A stretch of 64,000 nucleotides of DNA from Herbaspirillum sp. alder98 (GTDB taxonomy: Bacteria > Pseudomonadota > Gammaproteobacteria > Burkholderiales > Burkholderiaceae_D). The translations under genes and the position numbers were made by a program. This document shows, piece by piece, positions 61,701 through 64,000 of the stretch. The stretch is from the NCBI RefSeq assembly GCF_020179755.1, contig NZ_JAIUCY010000007.1:1-64000 (forward strand), given 5' to 3'. The first letter of the stretch is position 1; each line of letters starts with the position of its first letter. The notes below the pieces were generated by a model. That model saw only the letters and a list, made by a program, of their open reading frames with translations. It did no database searches and was not told where the DNA came from.

Positions 61701-62867
61701 CACCGATTCTTCGGTCGGCGGTTCGCCAGGACGCATCATGCGGTAGATCGCCACGCGAGCAGCGGTCTGGTCGGCGGTGTCGTCGGTGCGCAGGGTCTGC
61801 GAGATGTAGCCGCCCTGGTCCAGATCGTTGGTGTACAGGGTCTGGATCGATTCGATGTTGGCTTCGCGCAGGCGGGCCAGCAGCTCTTCGGTCAGCTCGT
61901 CGTTGGCGCTGGCGATGACTTCACCGGTGTCGGCGTCGACGATGTTCTTGGCCAGCACGCGGCCCAGCAGATAGTCTTCAGGGACCGAGATGTGCTTGAT
62001 GCCGGCAGCTTCGATATCACGCACGTGCTTGGCGTTGATACGCTTGTCCTTGGCGACCATCACCTTGCCCGACTTGTCGGTGATGTCGAAACGCGCGACT
62101 TCGCCACGCAGGCGCTCGGAGACGAACTCCAGCTCGGCGCCTTCAGCGTGCAGGTTGAAGTTGTCGAACACGAAGAAGTTCGCCAGGATCTGCTCGGACG
62201 TCATGCCGATGGCCTTGAGCAGGATCGTGACCGGCATCTTGCGGCGACGGTCGACGCGGAAGAACAGGATGTCCTTCGGGTCGAATTCGAAGTCCAGCCA
62301 GGAGCCGCGGTAAGGAATGATACGGGCCGAGAACAGCAGCTTGCCCGACGAGTGCGTCTTGCCGCGGTCGTGTTCGAAGAACACGCCCGGCGAACGGTGC
62401 AGCTGCGACACGATGACGCGCTCGGTACCGTTGATGACGAACGAACCGGTGGTGGTCATCAGGGGCAGTTCGCCCATGTAGACTTCCTGTTCCTTCATTT
62501 CCTTGACCACCGGCTTGGTGGGGGACTCGCGGTCCAGGATCACCAGGCGCACCTTGGCACGCAATGGCGATGCGAAGGTCAGACCCCGCTGTTGGCATTC
62601 CTTGACGTCGAACGGAGGCGCACCCAGCACATACGAGAGGAACTCGAGTCGCGCAAAGCCGTTGTGCGACACGATAGGGAAAATCGAGGTGAAAGCAGAT
62701 TGCAGACCATCATTCTTGCGGGCCGACGGTAAGGCTTCGGACTGCAGGAACGTCTGATAGGACTCGATCTGAGTCGCCAGCAGAAACGGTACATTGTGGA
62801 CGTTTGCGCGCTTCGCGAAGGACTTGCGAATACGCTTCTTCTCAGTAAATGAGTAGTGCATGGACAT
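58758..62867 (-). CDS. rpoB: DNA-directed RNA polymerase subunit beta
   Basis: The 1369-residue subunit begins with [20 protein letters not shown] and contains the rifampicin-pocket stretch [20 protein letters not shown] with standard wild-type residues. It also has [36 protein letters not shown] and the C-terminal [20 protein letters not shown] placed the start at the ATG at 62865-62867, 5 bases from CGGAG; the ATG two codons later aligns better with other RpoB proteins and is possible. It follows rplL after a structured gap. Confidence 0.99.
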   Translation of the reverse strand: MSMHYSFTEKKRIRKSFAKRANVHNVPFLLATQIESYQTFLQSEALPSARKNDGLQSAFTSIFPIVSHNGFARLEFLSYVLGAPPFDVKECQQRGLTFASPLRAKVRLVILDRESPTKPVVKEMKEQEVYMGELPLMTTTGSFVINGTERVIVSQLHRSPGVFFEHDRGKTHSSGKLLFSARIIPYRGSWLDFEFDPKDILFFRVDRRRKMPVTILLKAIGMTSEQILANFFVFDNFNLHAEGAELEFVSERLRGEVARFDITDKSGKVMVAKDKRINAKHVRDIEAAGIKHISVPEDYLLGRVLAKNIVDADTGEVIASANDELTEELLARLREANIESIQTLYTNDLDQGGYISQTLRTDDTADQTAARVAIYRMMRPGEPPTEESVEALFNGLFYSEDRYDLSAVGRMKFNRRVSRDELTGTMTLSNDDILAVIKILVELRNGRGEVDDIDHLGNRRVRCVGELAENQFRAGLVRVERAVKERLGQAEADNLMPHDLINSKPISAAIREFFGSSQLSQFMDQTNPLSEITHKRRVSALGPGGLTRERAGFEVRDVHPTHYGRVCPIETPEGPNIGLINSLALYARLNEYGFLETPYRKVENSQVTNQIDYLSAIEEGRYVIAQANATITSGKLSDELVSAREAGETILVSPERVQYMDVAPGQVVSVAASLIPFLEHDDANRALMGANMQRQAVPCLRPEKPLVGTGIERTVAVDSGTTVQALRGGVVDYVDAGRVVIRVNDDEAQAGEVGVDIYNLIKYTRSNQNTNINQRPIVKVGDRVAKYDVIADGASTDLGELALGQNMLVAFMPWNGYNFEDSILISEKVVADDRYTSIHIEELSVVARDTKLGAEEITRDISNLAENQLARLDESGITYIGAEVEAGDTLVGKVTPKGETQLTPEEKLLRAIFGEKASDVKDTSLRVPSGMVGTVIDVQVFTREGIQRDKRAQQIIDDELKRYRLDLNDQLRIVEGDAFQRLEKLLIGKVANGGPKKLVKGAKLDKAYLDDLDKYHWFDIRPADDDLANALEAIKESIAEKRHQFDLAFEEKRKKLTQGDELPPGVQKMVKVYLAVKRRLQPGDKMAGRHGNKGVVSRILPIEDMPHMADGTPADIVLNPLGVPSRMNVGQVLEVHLGWAAKGLGLRLGEMVQAQAKVAELRKFLTSIYNESGKQEELDTFSDDEIVELVNNLKKGVPFATPVFDGAHESETRRMLDLAYPDPIAKQLGMTPSKNQVTMYDGRTGEAFERTVTVGYMHYLKLHHLVDDKMHARSTGPYSLVTQQPLGGKAQFGGQRFGEMEVWALEAYGASYVLQEMLTVKSDDVNGRTKVYENLVKGDHVIDAGMPESFNVLVKEIRSLGIDIDLERE

Positions 62868-63082
62868 GGACACTCCGTGAGTGACAGGAAGGATAGAGAA
62901 TTCAAGATTCGATTCACACCCGGCCTGCAGGATCTATATTGCGATGGATCTGGCAGCCCTGAATGACCGACAACTCAAATCTTCAAGTTTCAACCCTTGG
63001 TTTTTGCCGCATTCGCGCTTACTATTCCCGGCATCGGGATATTGCAGCACATCAAACACGAACAAAAATAAGAAACGACAAA

Positions 63083-63130
63083 GGAGCCAAAGCCGAATCC
63101 CTTTTTCAAGGGATTCTGCACTTTGACTCC
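63083..63130 (-). other. Extended hairpin in the rplL-rpoB gap (attenuator or RNase III-type site)
   Basis: GAATCCCTT-TTTC-AAGGGATTC (63095-63116) forms a 9-base stem. Flanking it GGAGCCAAAG (63083-63092) pairs with CTTTGACTCC (63121-63130) with one mismatch, making a long interrupted stem about 32 bases after the rplL stop. E. coli has an attenuator and an RNase III site at the same place. The rest of 62874-63161 shows no gene. Confidence 0.6.
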
Positions 63131-63161
63131 GGCATAACACCTCGCCTTGGTAGGCAAGAAA

Positions 63162-63539
63162 TTACTTCAGCTCTGCCTTGGCGCCAGCTTCTTCCAGCTT
63201 CTTCTTAGCGGCTTCAGCGTCAGCCTTGGCGATGCCTTCCTTGACTGGCTTCGGAGCACCGTCCACCAGATCCTTGGCTTCCTTCAGACCCAGACCGGTG
63301 ATTTCACGCACGGCCTTGATGACGCCGACCTTGTTTGCGCCAACTTCAGCCAGCACAACGGTGAACTCGGTTTGCTCTTCAGCAGCAGCAGCACCAGCGC
63401 CGCCGCCTGCAGGACCAGCCACAGCCATCGCTGCTGCCGACACGCCAAACTTTTCTTCGAATGCCTTGACCAGGTCATTCAGTTCCATCACGGACAGGGC
63501 GCCAACGGCTTCCAGGATGTCTTCTTTGCTAATTGCCAT
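63162..63539 (-). CDS. rplL: 50S ribosomal protein L7/L12
   Basis: The 125-residue stalk protein begins [20 protein letters not shown]. It has an Ala/Gly-rich hinge (about 42-55) and the C-terminal factor-binding domain [37 protein letters not shown]. It binds elongation factors such as EF-G and EF-Tu, both encoded in this cluster. A GGAG-type ribosome site precedes the ATG. Confidence 0.98.
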   Translation of the reverse strand: MAISKEDILEAVGALSVMELNDLVKAFEEKFGVSAAAMAVAGPAGGGAGAAAAEEQTEFTVVLAEVGANKVGVIKAVREITGLGLKEAKDLVDGAPKPVKEGIAKADAEAAKKKLEEAGAKAELK

Positions 63540-63611
63540 TTGAAACTCCTAATTTATTTCGGTAATAACATCAGATTGGTATTGACGAAGGATCGTCGAA
63601 ACTGCGGAGCA

Positions 63612-63628
63612 GGTCGCCATCGGCGACC
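63612..63628 (-). other. Hairpin in the rplJ-rplL gap
   Basis: GGTCGCC (63612-63618) pairs with GGCGACC (63622-63628) around three bases, just after the rplJ stop. It has no U-tract. Confidence 0.4.
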
Positions 63629-63633
63629 GCGCA

Positions 63634-64000
63634 TCACGCGGCTTCGGCTTCCTTCTTGGCTGCCAGAGCAGCCAGGCCACGTGCAAAGCCCGACACCGGA
63701 GCCTGCATGATGCCCAGCAACTGGGCCAGCAGAACTTCGCGGGATGGGATACTTGCCAACGCAGTCACGGCAGCCTTATCCAGCTGCTTGCCTGCGTAGT
63801 TACCTGCCTTCACAACCAGCTTGTCGTTGGTCTTGGCAAAGTCGGCGACGACTTTGGCAGCGGCAACGGCATCTTCCGAGATCGAATAGATCAGCGGGCC
63901 AGTCAGTTGTGGGGCGAGGTCGGCAAATTGCGTACCTTCAACAGCGCGACGAGCCAGCGTGTTTTTCAACACGCGCAAGTACACGCCCTGGGCACGCGCT
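63634..64000 (-). CDS. rplJ: 50S ribosomal protein L10 (5' part beyond the window)
   Basis: The visible C-terminal 121 residues read [20 protein letters not shown] onward, with [20 protein letters not shown] and the C-terminal helix that binds L7/L12 dimers ([18 protein letters not shown]). The N-terminal third, including the rRNA-binding start, lies beyond base 64000. It is followed by rplL after 94 bases, the standard stalk gene pair. Confidence 0.97.
   Translation of the reverse strand, partial: ARAQGVYLRVLKNTLARRAVEGTQFADLAPQLTGPLIYSISEDAVAAAKVVADFAKTNDKLVVKAGNYAGKQLDKAAVTALASIPSREVLLAQLLGIMQAPVSGFARGLAALAAKKEAEAA

Overview
The window is a GC-rich chromosomal segment of a betaproteobacterium. 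Gene order (rhodanese-grxC-secB-gpsA; a ccsA/resB/cytochrome c4 block; an unbroken rplJ-to-rplQ ribosomal supercluster) and protein sequences point to the Oxalobacteraceae, probably Herbaspirillum or a close relative. That placement is inferred from recognition, not from a search. I see no rRNA, tRNA, CRISPR array, prophage or insertion sequence.

Region 1 (1-5865) is a catabolic and transport island. A minus-strand operon carries a LivJ-type binding protein, a proline-racemase-family enzyme in which the second catalytic Cys is Thr (the signature of trans-3-hydroxy-L-proline dehydratase), a pyrroline-2-carboxylate reductase of the ornithine cyclodeaminase family, and the start of livH. A divergent Lrp/AsnC regulator and a second LivJ-like protein lie beside it. 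Together they would import trans-3-hydroxyproline and turn it into L-proline.

Region 2 (6010-9208) holds a ZnuD-like TonB receptor, a small His-rich protein and single-Cys-type dksA. Region 3 (9704-26081) is housekeeping: moeB, an S41 protease, an EnvC-like activator, gpmA, rhodanese, grxC, secB, an SH3 protein, gpsA, a GNAT enzyme, a HAD phosphatase, system II cytochrome c assembly (ccsA, resB), cytochrome c4, engB and hemB. Between engB and hemB the minus strand has every mark of an undescribed small RNA with C-rich loops.

Region 4 (26402-34770) holds a second accessory operon (binding protein, alpha-ketoglutarate-semialdehyde-type dehydrogenase, iron alcohol dehydrogenase, divergent LysR regulator), followed by a 1-Cys peroxiredoxin, dsbD and cutA.

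Region 5 (34908-64000) is the ribosomal and RNA polymerase supercluster, all on the minus strand, read from rplJ and rplL through rpoB, rpoC, rpsL, rpsG, fusA, tuf, rpsJ, the S10, spc and alpha genes to rplQ. It is not punctuated as in E. coli. rpsJ ends the str unit at a strong terminator whose stem overlaps a new promoter in front of rplC. Structured gaps with promoter-like boxes also precede rplN and rpsD. infA is absent from its frequent place between secY and rpmJ. Many genes elsewhere in the window are followed by perfect hairpins that lack a U-tract.
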